Shown here piece by piece: positions 47,045 through 56,893 of a DNA stretch of 64,000 nucleotides. The stretch is from Candidatus Methylomirabilis sp. (lineage in GTDB: Bacteria; DYJV01), in the NCBI GenBank assembly GCA_020722945.1, contig DYJV01000001.1, positions 1-64,000 of the forward strand, given 5' to 3'. Both the position numbers and the translations under genes were made by a program. The notes under the pieces were generated by a model, which did no database searches, was not told where the DNA came from, and worked only from the letters and a program-made list of their open reading frames with translations. The number at the start of each line of letters is the position of its first letter. Position 1 is the stretch's first letter.

Positions 47045-49033
47045 TCAGATAAAATTTCTCATATAAATTATTCTGTCCCTTAACTTTGCTGCTTCTTCAA
47101 ACTCAAGATTATTTGCAGCTTTTTTCATATTTGCTTCAAGCTCTTTTATAATGGCATTAAGCTTTTTCTTTGGAAGTTTCTCTAAATCCTCAGATTGGTA
47201 ACTGCTGTCAGGAATATCGAAATAATCAGTCATATATAATAAATTTACATTTTCAGCAATTTTTTTGTTAATTGTTTGTGGAGTAATACCATTTTCAATA
47301 TTGTATTTTATCTGTTTGGCTCTTCTTCTCTCAGTTTCTTTTACTGTGTTCTCTATTGATCTGGTAATAACATCTGCATAAAGAATGGCTCTTCCTTCAG
47401 AATTTCTTGCTGTTCTGCCTATAGTTTGTATAAGTGATGTTTCTGAGCGTAAAAACCCCTCTTTATCAGCATCGAGTATTGCTACAAGTGCAACCTCAGG
47501 GATATCAAGCCCTTCTCTCAACAGATTTATTCCAACTAAAACATCGTAGCTCTTTTTTCTAAGCTCCCGTATTATCTCTATCCTTTGAAGTGTATCTATC
47601 TCTGAATGTAGGTAAATTGCTTTTATCCCCATATCTTTTAAGTAATCGGTAAGATTTTCAGCCATCCTTTTTGTAAGTGTAGTTACGAGGACTCTAAACC
47701 CTTTTTCAATAGTTGAATTTATTTCACCTATTAGGTCATCTATCTGATTTTTAGCTGGTTTTATAACTATTTGAGGGTCAAGTAGCCCAGTTGGTCTAAT
47801 TATCTGCTCTACTATAAACTCAGATGATTTTTTAATTTCATAATCTGAAGGTGTTGCTGATACAAAAATTATCTGATTAATCATATTTTCAAACTCTTCA
47901 AACTTCAGGGGTCTATTATCAAGAGCACTCGGGAGTCTAAAGCCGTAATCTACAAGTGTCTCTTTTCTTGCCCTATCTCCACGATACATACCGTGGAGTT
48001 GAGGAATAGTAACATGGGATTCATCTATTACAAGTAGATAATCTTTTGGGAAATAATCGAGAAGGGTGGGAGGTTGTTCACCTGCTTTCCTATTGGTAAT
48101 GTATCTTGAATAATTTTCTATACCTTTGCAGTAACCCATCTCTTGAAGGAATTCAATATCGTAATTACATCTCTGTTCTAACCTTGCTGCTTCTAATATC
48201 TTATTTTGAGACCTTAACTCTTGTAATCTATCTTTTAACTCCTCTTTTATGGCAGAAACAGAATTTTTTAAGGTTAATTCAGTTGCCACATAGTGGGAAC
48301 TTGGATATATTGCAATTTTATCTTTTTTAGTTAATGTCTTGCCTGTGATTGGGTCAAAATTGTATATATTCTCGATGAAATCTCCAAATAAAGTGATCCT
48401 GACTGCAATATCTTCTTCATATGCAGGGAAAACTTCAATAATATCACCCTTGACTCTAAAAGTCCCTCTATGAAAATCGTATTCACTCCTTTCATATTGA
48501 ATCTCTATAAGTTTTTTTAAAATTATTTCACGGCTAATCTCTTTTCCTGTTTCAAGGTGGAGCATCATCCCTGTGTATGCTTCAGGTGAGCCAAGTCCGT
48601 AAATACAAGATACACTTGCTATGATGATAACATCATTTCTTTCAAATAGTGAGTAAGTGGCTCTATGTCTTAACTTATCAATGGTTTCATTCACAGATGT
48701 ATCTTTTTCTATATAAATATCTGTTGTTGGGATGTAGGCCTCTGGTTGGTAGTAATCGTAATAACTTACGAAGTATTCAACTGCATTGTCTGGGAAGAAA
48801 GTTTTAAACTCCTCATAAAGCTGAGCAGCAAGTGTTTTGTTGTGGGTGAGGATTAGGGTTGGTTTGCCTATATTATGAATGACATTGGCTATTGTGAATG
48901 TTTTACCTGAGCCTGTGACGCCTAAAAGTGTTTGGTATTTGTTATCCTCTTTGAGCCATTTTGTAAGTGAATCTATTGCTTCTCTCTGGTCGCCTTGAGG
49001 TTCAAAAGTGCAGGTTAATTTGAAATGACTCAT
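47045..49033 (-). CDS. uvrB: Excinuclease ABC subunit B
   Basis: Helicase-like damage-verification subunit of nucleotide excision repair. The 662-residue protein has Walker [14 protein letters not shown] and the beta-hairpin region [12 protein letters not shown]. It also has VIDESHVT, motifs V/VI ([14 protein letters not shown] and QTIGRTARN), and the C-terminal UVR motif [14 protein letters not shown] that binds UvrC. The start overlaps the fliJ stop codon by 4 nt (ATGA), so it is translated with fliJ. uvrA and uvrC are not in the window. Confidence 0.98.
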   Translation of the reverse strand: MSHFKLTCTFEPQGDQREAIDSLTKWLKEDNKYQTLLGVTGSGKTFTIANVIHNIGKPTLILTHNKTLAAQLYEEFKTFFPDNAVEYFVSYYDYYQPEAYIPTTDIYIEKDTSVNETIDKLRHRATYSLFERNDVIIIASVSCIYGLGSPEAYTGMMLHLETGKEISREIILKKLIEIQYERSEYDFHRGTFRVKGDIIEVFPAYEEDIAVRITLFGDFIENIYNFDPITGKTLTKKDKIAIYPSSHYVATELTLKNSVSAIKEELKDRLQELRSQNKILEAARLEQRCNYDIEFLQEMGYCKGIENYSRYITNRKAGEQPPTLLDYFPKDYLLVIDESHVTIPQLHGMYRGDRARKETLVDYGFRLPSALDNRPLKFEEFENMINQIIFVSATPSDYEIKKSSEFIVEQIIRPTGLLDPQIVIKPAKNQIDDLIGEINSTIEKGFRVLVTTLTKRMAENLTDYLKDMGIKAIYLHSEIDTLQRIEIIRELRKKSYDVLVGINLLREGLDIPEVALVAILDADKEGFLRSETSLIQTIGRTARNSEGRAILYADVITRSIENTVKETERRRAKQIKYNIENGITPQTINKKIAENVNLLYMTDYFDIPDSSYQSEDLEKLPKKKLNAIIKELEANMKKAANNLEFEEAAKLRDRIIYMRNFI

Positions 49034-49467
49034 AACTCTTTATCTTTTTTCCTATTCTCTGCTATTGAAGAGATTTCATCAAGGAATTTCTGCTCAATTA
49101 ACTTTATCTCATTAAGGTAATCTTCATATTTTTTAGCTTTCAGGTTCTCTATTATTTTTCTCTCTTTTCTTGCTTTAAAGAGTTCTTTTTCAAGTTGTTT
49201 GAGCTGGTTATTTAGAGTTTGTAGCTCTTTGGTTTGATTGTTGAGAGTCTCGGTTACTCTTACAATGTAGTTATCTATAAGGATTAGCTCTTTGATATTT
49301 ATGTTTTTCTCTTTACGAGCTTTAGATGAGGTTATTTGATTTTTTGTTTCTTGAATTTTTAGGATGAGTGCTTCTACTTCACGTTTTTTGAGCTGAAAAT
49401 TCTTTATTGCTTCATCTTCTTTTATTTTACGATACTTTAGAATACTTTCAAGTTTAAATTTGAACAT
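49030..49467 (-). CDS. fliJ: FliJ-like flagellar export chaperone
   Basis: A 145-residue, almost entirely coiled-coil protein beginning [23 protein letters not shown], the characteristic FliJ N-terminus, followed by heptad repeats rich in Lys, Glu, Leu and Gln. FliJ helps the flagellar type III export ATPase FliI. No fliI, fliH or other flagellar genes are adjacent; instead it is coupled to uvrB by a 4-nt overlap. As coiled coils are low in information, a FliJ-like protein of another export system is a lesser possibility. Confidence 0.72.
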   Translation of the reverse strand: MFKFKLESILKYRKIKEDEAIKNFQLKKREVEALILKIQETKNQITSSKARKEKNINIKELILIDNYIVRVTETLNNQTKELQTLNNQLKQLEKELFKARKERKIIENLKAKKYEDYLNEIKLIEQKFLDEISSIAENRKKDKEL

Positions 49468-49529
49468 AAAATTTTCTCAGATTCTTCAAATGGAAAATTA
49501 ATTTTAAAATATTTTTAAATTAATTTTCT

Positions 49530-49557
49530 ACTATATACTCTCAAATTGATTTGTCAA
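49530..49557 (-). promoter_or_regulatory. Promoter of the fliJ-uvrB operon
   Basis: On the minus strand TTGACA (49557-49552), 16 bp, TATAGT (49535-49530). Transcription would start near 49523, giving a leader of about 56 nt. No SOS (LexA) box could be picked out in this region, so uvrB appears to use a housekeeping promoter. Confidence 0.65.
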
Positions 49558-49608
49558 CTAAAAAACCTTTAAAAGATATGTTAAATAAATTGATAGGAAG
49601 ATGTTTGA

Positions 49609-49626
49609 AGAGGGGGGAGTCCCCCT
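49609..49626 (-). terminator. Hairpin after the glutamate synthase operon
   Basis: GC-rich 7-bp stem GAGGGGG/CCCCCTC with a 4-nt loop, 18 nt beyond the stop codon of the last glutamate synthase gene. The T-run that should follow on the minus strand is weak (TTCAAAC), so it may act as a 3' stabiliser as much as a terminator. Confidence 0.6.
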
Positions 49627-49644
49627 CATATTATATTTTAATAA

Positions 49645-51990
49645 CTAATTGCTTTTCTGATCATACATATTCCAAATTCCACAAGGGCATACATAAGCAC
49701 AAAAACCACAACCGATACATAAATCTTCATTAACGGTATATTCATAAGAGTTACCCTCTTTCTCAACTCTTGTAATTGCATTTTGAAAGCATGTTTGCTC
49801 ACATATCATGCAATCTCTGCAATTTCCACAAGACATACATCTATTTGACTCATCTTCAGGAGATACTCCACTATTTTTTGTCCTATCGTAATATTCATAT
49901 CTAATTTTGCTGTAGTTGATAACCTCTCTATCATCCCAATTAAAGTTGTTACCTGAAAGTAGTGAATCTATAAAATATGCAGCTCTTCTCCCTTTCCCTA
50001 ATGCATCTGTAATAAGCCCTTGAGAAGTAACATCACCTATTGCAAATATTTTTGGGTCAGATGTCTCACAATTTTTATTAGCTTTGATATAACCTCTGTT
50101 GAGTTCCAACATATTTTCAGGTAAAAATTTTATATCTGGAGTTTCCCCAATAGATATAAATACAACATCAGCATCAAGATATGAGTTATCTTTGAAAAAT
50201 ATTTTTTTCTCGTTTTTATCGTATTTTGATGTAAATTTGGGGTATAATATCTCTGTCCCTTTCTCTTTTGCCAACATCTGCTCTTTACCAAAACTAAGTG
50301 GTTGCTGAATATCAACTGCAATTACTTTTTTTGCACCAAGATTGTATGCTTCACAACATATATCCATACCAACATTTCCAGCTCCTATCACAACAACTTT
50401 TTTGCCTGTAAGATCTGTAGGTTTACCTATATTGATACTTTTCAAGAAAACTATCCCGGGTATAACATCCTCATAGCCTTCAAAAGGGATTACTCTTGGG
50501 GCGTGAGCACCAGATGCAATTACTATTTTATCATAATCTTTATAGATCTTATTAAAAAGATCTCTGTCAATATTAGTGCCTGTTTTTATCTCTACTCCAA
50601 TACTTCTGAATCGCTCAATCTCTTTTTTTAATATCTCCTCAGGGAGTCTATGTTTTGGGATGCATTGATGGATTTTCCCTCCAAGTTGCTCCTCTTTTTC
50701 AAAGAGAGTTACTTTGTAACCTTCTATTCTGAGTCTCCATGCGGCTGCAATACCTGCAGGTCCACCACCTATTACAGCTACTTTCTGATTTTTATCAGAT
50801 TTTATTGAAGGTGCAGGTAAATTTATGCTTAATCTTCCGAGATAAGCTATATCAACAGGTTCATTGAGATGAATACTCCTTGAGCATGCGTCCATACAAG
50901 GGTTGGGACACACATAACCGCAAACAGAGCCGGGAAAAGGTGAATATTCAAGGACAAGTTTTAATGCCTCTTCCTCCTGCCCGTTTCTCAATAACCAAGT
51001 TCTCTTCTGTGTTGGAATACCTGTAGGGCAGCTGTATGAACATGGAGCGTTGAATTTGTTATTTTCCCATTTTGGAATTTGTCTTCTATTCTCTCCTGTT
51101 GCAATAAAGGGTATGACACTATTGTCTATGTCGATAAGGTCTGCGAAAATTCCACCTTTACCAACCTCTTTTTCCCATATATTATTTCTAAAATCTGAGA
51201 TAGGAAGATGTTCTCTCTTTATTTTTGCTCTATCCTCTGGAGATAGACTTACTACTTTTTTCCAATCATCTATAGATTTTGTCAATTTTCTGTAATATCT
51301 TTTCCGATCGATAGCCTCAAGATAATCTTTCATATTCTCTGTAAGCCATTTCCAATCCTCTTGGTTAAGATTGTCAACTTTAACATCAGAGTAGCTAAAC
51401 CCTTCAGCTTTCCCTCTGAAGTAAATTGTCCCTCCAACCATACCAACGCAAGGTCTGTATCCTAAAACGTTATTAGGATTTCTTGGCTCTACTCCACAAA
51501 CAACAGCTATCCCGCCAGCTTTGAATTCAGCAAATGAATCCCCCACATCTCTGAAATACCAAGATTGAAGAGGTTCAAACCTTGGATTTCTTTTTGTCAT
51601 GGTGTCGCATCTTGCTCCGCCACTCCCTTGAACATATAGTATCCCTTGAGCACCTGCGTTGTGAGCTCCATTACCCACATCTCCAAGAACAGTTATTTTT
51701 GCACCACAGTTCATCCAACCTGTATCGTCTGAAGCTGAGCTATGAACAACTATCTCTGTGCCAAACATCCCCATGCCTCCAACTCTTTGACCGGGTGAAT
51801 TAAAAACTTCTACAAGGATAGATTTGCCATTTGGTTTGATTCTACCACCAATACCGTGTTGCCCGTCAGCATAAATTTTTAAATGAGTATACCCTTCACC
51901 CACTTTTTTCTGGATGTCAAATTCGAGATCCTTTGAAGCTACTCTCTCAGCATTTATGTTGCCATCTATTTTGATTAATTTTCTTTTCAT
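49645..51990 (-). CDS. Glutamate synthase GXGXG domain fused to GltD-like oxidoreductase and ferredoxin
   Basis: A 781-residue fusion. Residues 1-230 form the GXGXG beta-helix domain of glutamate synthase (GGRIKPNGKSILVEV, HNAGAQGILYVQGSGG). Residues 270-690 are a GltD-type small subunit, with N-terminal Fe-S cysteines (CSYSCPTGIP, CGYVCPNPCMDAC) and FAD-binding VAVIGGGPAGIAAAWRL. NAD(P)-binding follows as VVIGAGNVGMDICCEA, then FAIGDVTSQG. Residues 720-775 hold two ferredoxin-like 4Fe-4S motifs (CRDCMICEQTC, CIGCGFCAYVCPCG). It likely passes electrons to the FMN subunit encoded next upstream. GGGG precedes the start. Confidence 0.9.
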   Translation of the reverse strand: MKRKLIKIDGNINAERVASKDLEFDIQKKVGEGYTHLKIYADGQHGIGGRIKPNGKSILVEVFNSPGQRVGGMGMFGTEIVVHSSASDDTGWMNCGAKITVLGDVGNGAHNAGAQGILYVQGSGGARCDTMTKRNPRFEPLQSWYFRDVGDSFAEFKAGGIAVVCGVEPRNPNNVLGYRPCVGMVGGTIYFRGKAEGFSYSDVKVDNLNQEDWKWLTENMKDYLEAIDRKRYYRKLTKSIDDWKKVVSLSPEDRAKIKREHLPISDFRNNIWEKEVGKGGIFADLIDIDNSVIPFIATGENRRQIPKWENNKFNAPCSYSCPTGIPTQKRTWLLRNGQEEEALKLVLEYSPFPGSVCGYVCPNPCMDACSRSIHLNEPVDIAYLGRLSINLPAPSIKSDKNQKVAVIGGGPAGIAAAWRLRIEGYKVTLFEKEEQLGGKIHQCIPKHRLPEEILKKEIERFRSIGVEIKTGTNIDRDLFNKIYKDYDKIVIASGAHAPRVIPFEGYEDVIPGIVFLKSINIGKPTDLTGKKVVVIGAGNVGMDICCEAYNLGAKKVIAVDIQQPLSFGKEQMLAKEKGTEILYPKFTSKYDKNEKKIFFKDNSYLDADVVFISIGETPDIKFLPENMLELNRGYIKANKNCETSDPKIFAIGDVTSQGLITDALGKGRRAAYFIDSLLSGNNFNWDDREVINYSKIRYEYYDRTKNSGVSPEDESNRCMSCGNCRDCMICEQTCFQNAITRVEKEGNSYEYTVNEDLCIGCGFCAYVCPCGIWNMYDQKSN

Positions 51991-52022
51991 TGTTTACCCC
52001 TTCAATTTGTAAGGTTTTAAAA

Positions 52023-53684
52023 TTAACAGGCGTAGTCTATCTTTAGTCTATCAGCAATAGATTTATCCATTACTGACAATCCGTCACTCATCCCAATAGG
52101 AAGTTCAGTGCTTCTACCCATAGGTGCAAAAATTTTCTTAAGCTCTATGTTGGCTGATTTGAATATATCTACTACTCTTTCAGCAACCTTTTCTGAATCG
52201 AGTCTTTTGTATAATTTGGGATCTTGAGTTGTAATCCCTTTTGGGCAGAGTCCAAGGTTGCATACATTGCATCTATTCTTCTCATCTCCAAGACACCCTG
52301 CTGCTGCCTGCATAATGTATTTGCCGATACTTACAGCACTTGCACCGAGCATTATCATTGCAGCTGCATTTGCTGCGAGATTTCCTGTTTTCCCAATACC
52401 ACCAGCGGCAATAAGTGGTAATTCATTCTGTTTCCCTGATGCAACAAGATCAAGATAACACTCTCTAAGATTTGAAACAATTGGGTGTCCCATTTTGTCC
52501 AGAGAAACATTGTATGCAGCACCAGTCCCACCATCTTCACCATCGATAGATAGTGCTGCTGCAAAAGGATTTCTTGCAAGGTTATTTAATACTGCTTTGG
52601 CGGTCTTTGTGCCAGATATCTTAGGATAAACAGGGACCCTGAACCCAAATGCCATGCTCATAGATGTCAGCATTTTTGCAACTGCTTCCTCAATTGAGTA
52701 TTTTGTCTGATGAGTTGGTGGAGATGGGAGGTCTACATTCATAGGAACTCCTCTTATTTTTGCTATTAGAGGTAAAACTTTTTGTGCCATTAACAATCCA
52801 CCATCACCAGGTTTTGCACCTTGTCCATACTTAATCTCTATCCCAGCAGGGTCCTCTTTCATATGAGGGATTGCATGTATTATCTCGTCCCACCCGAAAT
52901 AGCCTGATGCTATCTGTAAAATCATATACTTTATAAATCTCGATTTTAGTAATCTTGGAGGAGCACCACCCTCCCCTGAACACATTACAACAGGTAGCTT
53001 CTCCACTTCGTTCAGATAGGTAACTCCCATAATTAGTCCCTCCCACATTCTTGGAGAGAGTGCACCCATTGACATAGAGCCTATCATAATTGGGAATATT
53101 TCTCTTACAGGTGGAACAAATGCAGTATCATCAATAAAGAGAGAGTTATCCTCCTCTTTGCAGAATATTGGAAGTTTCTCTGCTGGCAGAATCCTTCCAA
53201 TGTAGGATCTTATATTAAATTCATGCCTCTGTGCATCAAGTGCAGGATCAGTAAGCATGGATATCCTTGTGAATTTTAATTTATCGAGAGTTGAAACATC
53301 GGGGTCGTTTCTTCTACCTCCCCGTTTGTAAGGTTCTCCATCTTGATTCTTGTGTATCAGAAATTTGTTTGAAGGATTAAACTCAGGAAATATGGCATTA
53401 TTTGGGCAAACCATATTACACATATTGCATCCGACACAATTTCTGTTTATATCGGTAACTTGTTTTATCCCATGAACAACTTTTTTTACAGTTTGTGGTG
53501 TAGGGAATGGTCCTTCGCTCTCTACTAATCTTTTTACAAAAACAGCAGGCTCTATTGCTTTGACAGGACAAACAGCAGTGCATTTACCGCATCTTGTGCA
53601 TTTTGAAGAATCCCAATTAATTATATATGGTAACTCTTTTAATGAAAGTTTATGGTTGTAGTCTTGCCTAATTTTTGGTTCCAT
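52023..53684 (-). CDS. Glutamate synthase FMN-binding (large) subunit with N-terminal ferredoxin
   Basis: A 553-residue archaeal-type glutamate synthase core. Residues 25-115 carry two 4Fe-4S motifs, CTRCGKCTAVCP and CVGCNMCNMVCP. The FMN-binding TIM barrel of GltB follows: GSMSMGALSPRMWEGL, EGGAPPRLL, IEIKYGQGAKPGDGGLL and SIDGEDGGTGAAYN. It ends with a 3Fe-4S-type cysteine cluster in CNVCNLGLCPKGITTQD. It makes glutamate from 2-oxoglutarate and channelled ammonia. The ATG has GAGGAGAT upstream, lying inside the end of the amidotransferase gene (46-nt overlap). Confidence 0.93.
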   Translation of the reverse strand: MEPKIRQDYNHKLSLKELPYIINWDSSKCTRCGKCTAVCPVKAIEPAVFVKRLVESEGPFPTPQTVKKVVHGIKQVTDINRNCVGCNMCNMVCPNNAIFPEFNPSNKFLIHKNQDGEPYKRGGRRNDPDVSTLDKLKFTRISMLTDPALDAQRHEFNIRSYIGRILPAEKLPIFCKEEDNSLFIDDTAFVPPVREIFPIMIGSMSMGALSPRMWEGLIMGVTYLNEVEKLPVVMCSGEGGAPPRLLKSRFIKYMILQIASGYFGWDEIIHAIPHMKEDPAGIEIKYGQGAKPGDGGLLMAQKVLPLIAKIRGVPMNVDLPSPPTHQTKYSIEEAVAKMLTSMSMAFGFRVPVYPKISGTKTAKAVLNNLARNPFAAALSIDGEDGGTGAAYNVSLDKMGHPIVSNLRECYLDLVASGKQNELPLIAAGGIGKTGNLAANAAAMIMLGASAVSIGKYIMQAAAGCLGDEKNRCNVCNLGLCPKGITTQDPKLYKRLDSEKVAERVVDIFKSANIELKKIFAPMGRSTELPIGMSDGLSVMDKSIADRLKIDYAC

Positions 53685-54787
53685 ATTTTTATCTCCTCTG
53701 CTCCTTGTTGAACATAAATAAAATCATATTTCATAGGAAAAACATCGTTTTTTATGTCTCTATCTGGTATAGCAGATGTAATTCCACATATTTCAGACAT
53801 TAATGCAATTTTCCCTCTAACACCGCCAACTGCTCCTGGTCTCAGCTTCTTTGAATCTTGAACCATAAATACAGTATTATCTTTATCACATCCTATTATG
53901 CAGTTGGGCCCATCGATTGTGAGCATTCTCAAAGATTTCTTTATTAATTTTAATATTTTGATATCTTTTCTTGTAGATTGCTCAAATTCATGGTCAAACA
54001 TTGGGGTGATAATATCTTTGTAATAAATTAGAGGGTATTTTAAAATATTTCTTGAATAGTGCAAGATATGTGCAAAAACTTCACTATCACTATTATAGCC
54101 TATATATCCGGGTTGTTTTCTGCTTGTAAGGAACTCTTTTATAGGTATAAAAGCTGTATTTTCACCATTTGTCATGGTAAAGTATCCTTGTATGAAAAAT
54201 GGATGGCATGCGTAGAGGTTTATTGCATAATTTGTATTTTGTCTACCTTGTGCAAAAATTATTTTTGCTTTTAATGAATCTTGTTTGTCAAGACCAAAAA
54301 AAGTTCCAACATCAAGGGGGTCACCTATCTCTTTTAAAGTGATTGTATCTGGCCAAAATGAAAAAACAGTGATTGAACCATCCAATTCACCAATTGCTCT
54401 TATTTCGAGCCTTGTTTTGAGATAAAAATCTTCCTTCTCCTCTTCTGTTTTATCTTTAAAGTAGAGAGGGTAATCGTATACATTGACGATGTAATGCTCT
54501 TTCGGGATTATGTCACTTGAATTTTTTAGGTTGAGATTTGGCTTCCACCTATATTTTATTTGAAAACCTTTTTCATGCATAAAAGCGTTTAGTTTTTCAT
54601 AACCTACTGCTGTTGCAATACATGAAAGTATAGGGAACCCCTTAAAATCTTCAAAATTGCCTCCAAGATCTCGTAAAACAAGCCCTAATCCTGAAGCATC
54701 ATGCCCCTCTTTCATTGTCTCAAGAGCTACAATGTTTTCAAAGGGTGAAAAGTAAGAATTTGAAACAATTGCACTTAACCTGCACAT
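53639..54787 (-). CDS. Glutamate synthase class II glutamine amidotransferase subunit
   Basis: A 382-residue stand-alone glutaminase subunit. It starts MCRLSAIVSN, giving an N-terminal catalytic cysteine after Met removal, then KEGHDASGLGLVLRD, typical of class II amidotransferases related to the GltB N-terminal domain. Later segments include YIGYNSDSEVFAH, TIDGPNCIIGCD, and RPGAVGGVRGKIALMSEICG. It releases ammonia from glutamine for the FMN subunit. It is the first gene of the three-gene glutamate synthase operon and lies behind a sigma-54-type promoter. Confidence 0.88.
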   Translation of the reverse strand: MCRLSAIVSNSYFSPFENIVALETMKEGHDASGLGLVLRDLGGNFEDFKGFPILSCIATAVGYEKLNAFMHEKGFQIKYRWKPNLNLKNSSDIIPKEHYIVNVYDYPLYFKDKTEEEKEDFYLKTRLEIRAIGELDGSITVFSFWPDTITLKEIGDPLDVGTFFGLDKQDSLKAKIIFAQGRQNTNYAINLYACHPFFIQGYFTMTNGENTAFIPIKEFLTSRKQPGYIGYNSDSEVFAHILHYSRNILKYPLIYYKDIITPMFDHEFEQSTRKDIKILKLIKKSLRMLTIDGPNCIIGCDKDNTVFMVQDSKKLRPGAVGGVRGKIALMSEICGITSAIPDRDIKNDVFPMKYDFIYVQQGAEEIKIWNQKLGKTTTINFH

Positions 54788-54839
54788 TAAATTCTCCTTG
54801 CTTTAAGGTTATTTTTAAAAAATAGGGTAAGATAAAAAC

Positions 54840-54856
54840 AAGCAATAGCCATTCCA
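54840..54856 (-). promoter_or_regulatory. Candidate sigma-54 promoter of the glutamate synthase operon
   Basis: On the minus strand TGGAATG-GCTA-TTGCTT matches the -24/-12 pattern TGGCACG-N4-TTGCW. GG and GC are exactly 10 nt apart, with two mismatches in the CAC part. Transcription would start near 54831, about 44 nt before the ATG. Nitrogen-regulated use of sigma-54 is well established for glutamine and glutamate metabolism genes. Confidence 0.6.
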
Positions 54857-55000
54857 AAATTTTTATTAGTTTGTTAATGTGTAAAATTAGTTACTCTGAT
54901 TATAATTGTAAAGTTAAAGAAGATCGCATTTTTAAAGTAATTTTTATATTTTTCAATTTAATTTTCAAAGAGCTATCCTGACTAATTTTAAGTTAAATAT

Positions 55001-55045
55001 TTGATACATGTTTGTTCTTTATCTCTGTATTGATACAAATTTGTT
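55001..55045 (-). repeat. Duplicated 16-bp element upstream of the sigma-54 promoter
   Basis: On the minus strand AACAAACATGTATCAA (55016-55001) and AACAAATTTGTATCAA (55045-55030) are identical at 14 of 16 positions and 29 bp apart start to start. They lie about 170 to 215 bp upstream of the predicted sigma-54 transcription start, a normal enhancer distance. They do not match the NtrC consensus. Confidence 0.6.
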
Positions 55046-55109
55046 TTTATTTTTTATGGAATTGAAACTCTCTTTATAAATATCTAAATTGAGTAAAAAG
55101 GAATGGGTG

Positions 55110-55985
55110 TTATGGCACAATTAGATTGATAAATTTGTCTGATATTTCAATTCTGTTTATTGATTGAAAATCTTGGAAAAAATCACCATCAAATTGAGAG
55201 TAGAGATCTTTGCTATTTAAAATTTTTATTTTTCTCCCCTTTATTGTCTCTTTTGTAAAAAAAATTGTTAAAAGTGACAATTTTGTTAGCTTTCTGATAA
55301 TAAGTATTTCAAAATAATCTTCAAATAGTGATGCATTCTTAAAAATTTTGAAATTCCCTCCATATTTTTCTGTTTTATTTAATATTAATGTCTCTACATT
55401 GTATTTTTCTCCATCTATTTCTACTGTAAATTCTCTTAACTTATTTAAATTGTTGAGGCATTTAAAAAAAGATAAAATATATGATACAACTCTAAACCTC
55501 TTTTTCAAGTCAAGGTTTACTTTTGAAGTTACAAAACCGTCAATCCCCACTCCACAACTAAAAATAAAATATTTTTTAAAAGTTCCACTCTCTGATAGAG
55601 CAACACCCAATGTTACTTTTTTACTTTTACCATTAAAAATGGTTAAAAGATTTTTTTCTATATTTTTTGGTAATAGCAGCTCTTTTGCAAGGACATTTGC
55701 AGTGCCAAAGGGGATGATACCAACTTTTACATTATGGTATGTGGATTCATAAATTAATCCCTCGGCTATTTGATTTATTGTTCCATCTCCACCCACTCCA
55801 ATTATAGTTGTTTCTTTACCATTATACTCTTTTGAAATTTCACGAGATAATATCGTTGTGTGACCTGAATAACTTGATTTGACTATTTTGTAATCGGTTT
55901 TCCTCTGTTTGAAAAACTCCTCTATAAAGTAAATATCCTCTTTTTTTGCTTTTGATAAAGGATTGACTATAATAAAAAATTTCAT
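55110..55985 (-). CDS. YegS/DagK-family lipid kinase
   Basis: A 291-residue lipid kinase of the diacylglycerol/sphingosine kinase fold. The nucleotide-binding loop is GVGGDGTINQIAEGL, followed by VGIIPFGTANVLAKELL, CGVGIDGFVTSKV and a C-terminal FDGDFFQD segment, as in YegS, DgkB and LCB5-like proteins. The lipid substrate is not evident. It is the third gene after an epimerase and a PAP2 enzyme (5-nt gap to the latter). Confidence 0.88.
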   Translation of the reverse strand: MKFFIIVNPLSKAKKEDIYFIEEFFKQRKTDYKIVKSSYSGHTTILSREISKEYNGKETTIIGVGGDGTINQIAEGLIYESTYHNVKVGIIPFGTANVLAKELLLPKNIEKNLLTIFNGKSKKVTLGVALSESGTFKKYFIFSCGVGIDGFVTSKVNLDLKKRFRVVSYILSFFKCLNNLNKLREFTVEIDGEKYNVETLILNKTEKYGGNFKIFKNASLFEDYFEILIIRKLTKLSLLTIFFTKETIKGRKIKILNSKDLYSQFDGDFFQDFQSINRIEISDKFINLIVP

Positions 55986-55990
55986 AGAAA

Positions 55991-56893
55991 TTAACCTAAT
56001 TGTAATTTGAATTTTTTAATAAGTAATCTGCTAATGTAAAAAGATAGAAATCCTATAAAAATCCCCCCTAATATATCGAGAATATAGTGAAATCTGAGAA
56101 AAAATGTTGAAATAGATAGTAGTATAAAGATAGTTAGAAAAAGAGGGAATAGATTCTTTGTAATCTTGGAATATATTAGAACAATTAGAGCAATTGCAAC
56201 ATGAGAGCTTGGCATTGCTGAACCTGGTAACTCTCCATGTTTGTAGAAAAAAGATATTATATCTTTAAATAAACCGCCATTTATAGGAAAGTGTTTAATT
56301 TCAAATGGACCTGCTAATGGAATGAAAATGTATAAAATATAGCAGATATAGTATGTAAGCATTAGAGAGAAAAGGAATTTATGAAAAATTACTCTACCCT
56401 TTTTGTAAAGGATAAAACCTAATAAAGGGATAATCAGGTAGTAAGAGAAGTAAGATAGGTACATTATTTCGTTTAGTAAAAAATTATTTTTGGTCAAAGT
56501 TAGGAGAGTTATCCCAATATCCAAGCCAAAAAGCTCTTCCTCTAATGTGTAAAAATATTTATCCCAAAAACCTTCAAAGAAAATTTGGTTAAGATACCCG
56601 GTCTGTTTATATAAAAATGATACAATAATCAGCGGATACCAATTTCTAATCAGGAGTATAAAAGATAATATCTTATGAGTAATTGGTTTGTAAGGGGTTG
56701 AGAGCTTGTTATAAAAATTTTCTGAGCTGATTTGCTCTAAAATTAAAATAAATATATAAATGCCAAAGATAAAGGTAAGATGAAACAGAATATTAGCTTT
56801 ATAATGAATCGGATTCTGAGCCCCGATAATGATTAATATTTCAACAAGAGTAAGATAAATGAATGTTATTTTGTCTGTAAGGGTTAGAGCCAT
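55991..56893 (-). CDS. PAP2-superfamily membrane enzyme (Aur1/PAP2_3-like)
   Basis: A 300-residue multi-spanning membrane protein with about six to eight hydrophobic segments. The PAP2 phosphatase motifs are GSAMPSSHVAIAL (C2) and FLRFHYILDILGG (C3), the RxHYxxD form typical of the inositol-phosphorylceramide synthase/PAP2_3 branch. It probably acts as a lipid phosphatase or as a phospho-head-group transferase at the membrane. Its start overlaps the 3' end of the epimerase gene by 10 nt. Confidence 0.82.
   Translation of the reverse strand: MALTLTDKITFIYLTLVEILIIIGAQNPIHYKANILFHLTFIFGIYIFILILEQISSENFYNKLSTPYKPITHKILSFILLIRNWYPLIIVSFLYKQTGYLNQIFFEGFWDKYFYTLEEELFGLDIGITLLTLTKNNFLLNEIMYLSYFSYYLIIPLLGFILYKKGRVIFHKFLFSLMLTYYICYILYIFIPLAGPFEIKHFPINGGLFKDIISFFYKHGELPGSAMPSSHVAIALIVLIYSKITKNLFPLFLTIFILLSISTFFLRFHYILDILGGIFIGFLSFYISRLLIKKFKLQLG

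Larger units (their letters stand above)
54788..55109. other. 322-bp regulatory gap upstream of glutamate synthase
   Basis: No gene or RNA is seen. On the minus strand it contains, in order toward the operon, a duplicated 16-bp element (55045-55001), an AT-rich spacer with a lone TATAAT (54904-54899), a sigma-54-type promoter (54856-54840) and the AAGGAG ribosome site of the amidotransferase gene. The right end is the 3' flank of the DagK-like gene, with no convincing terminator. Confidence 0.7.
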
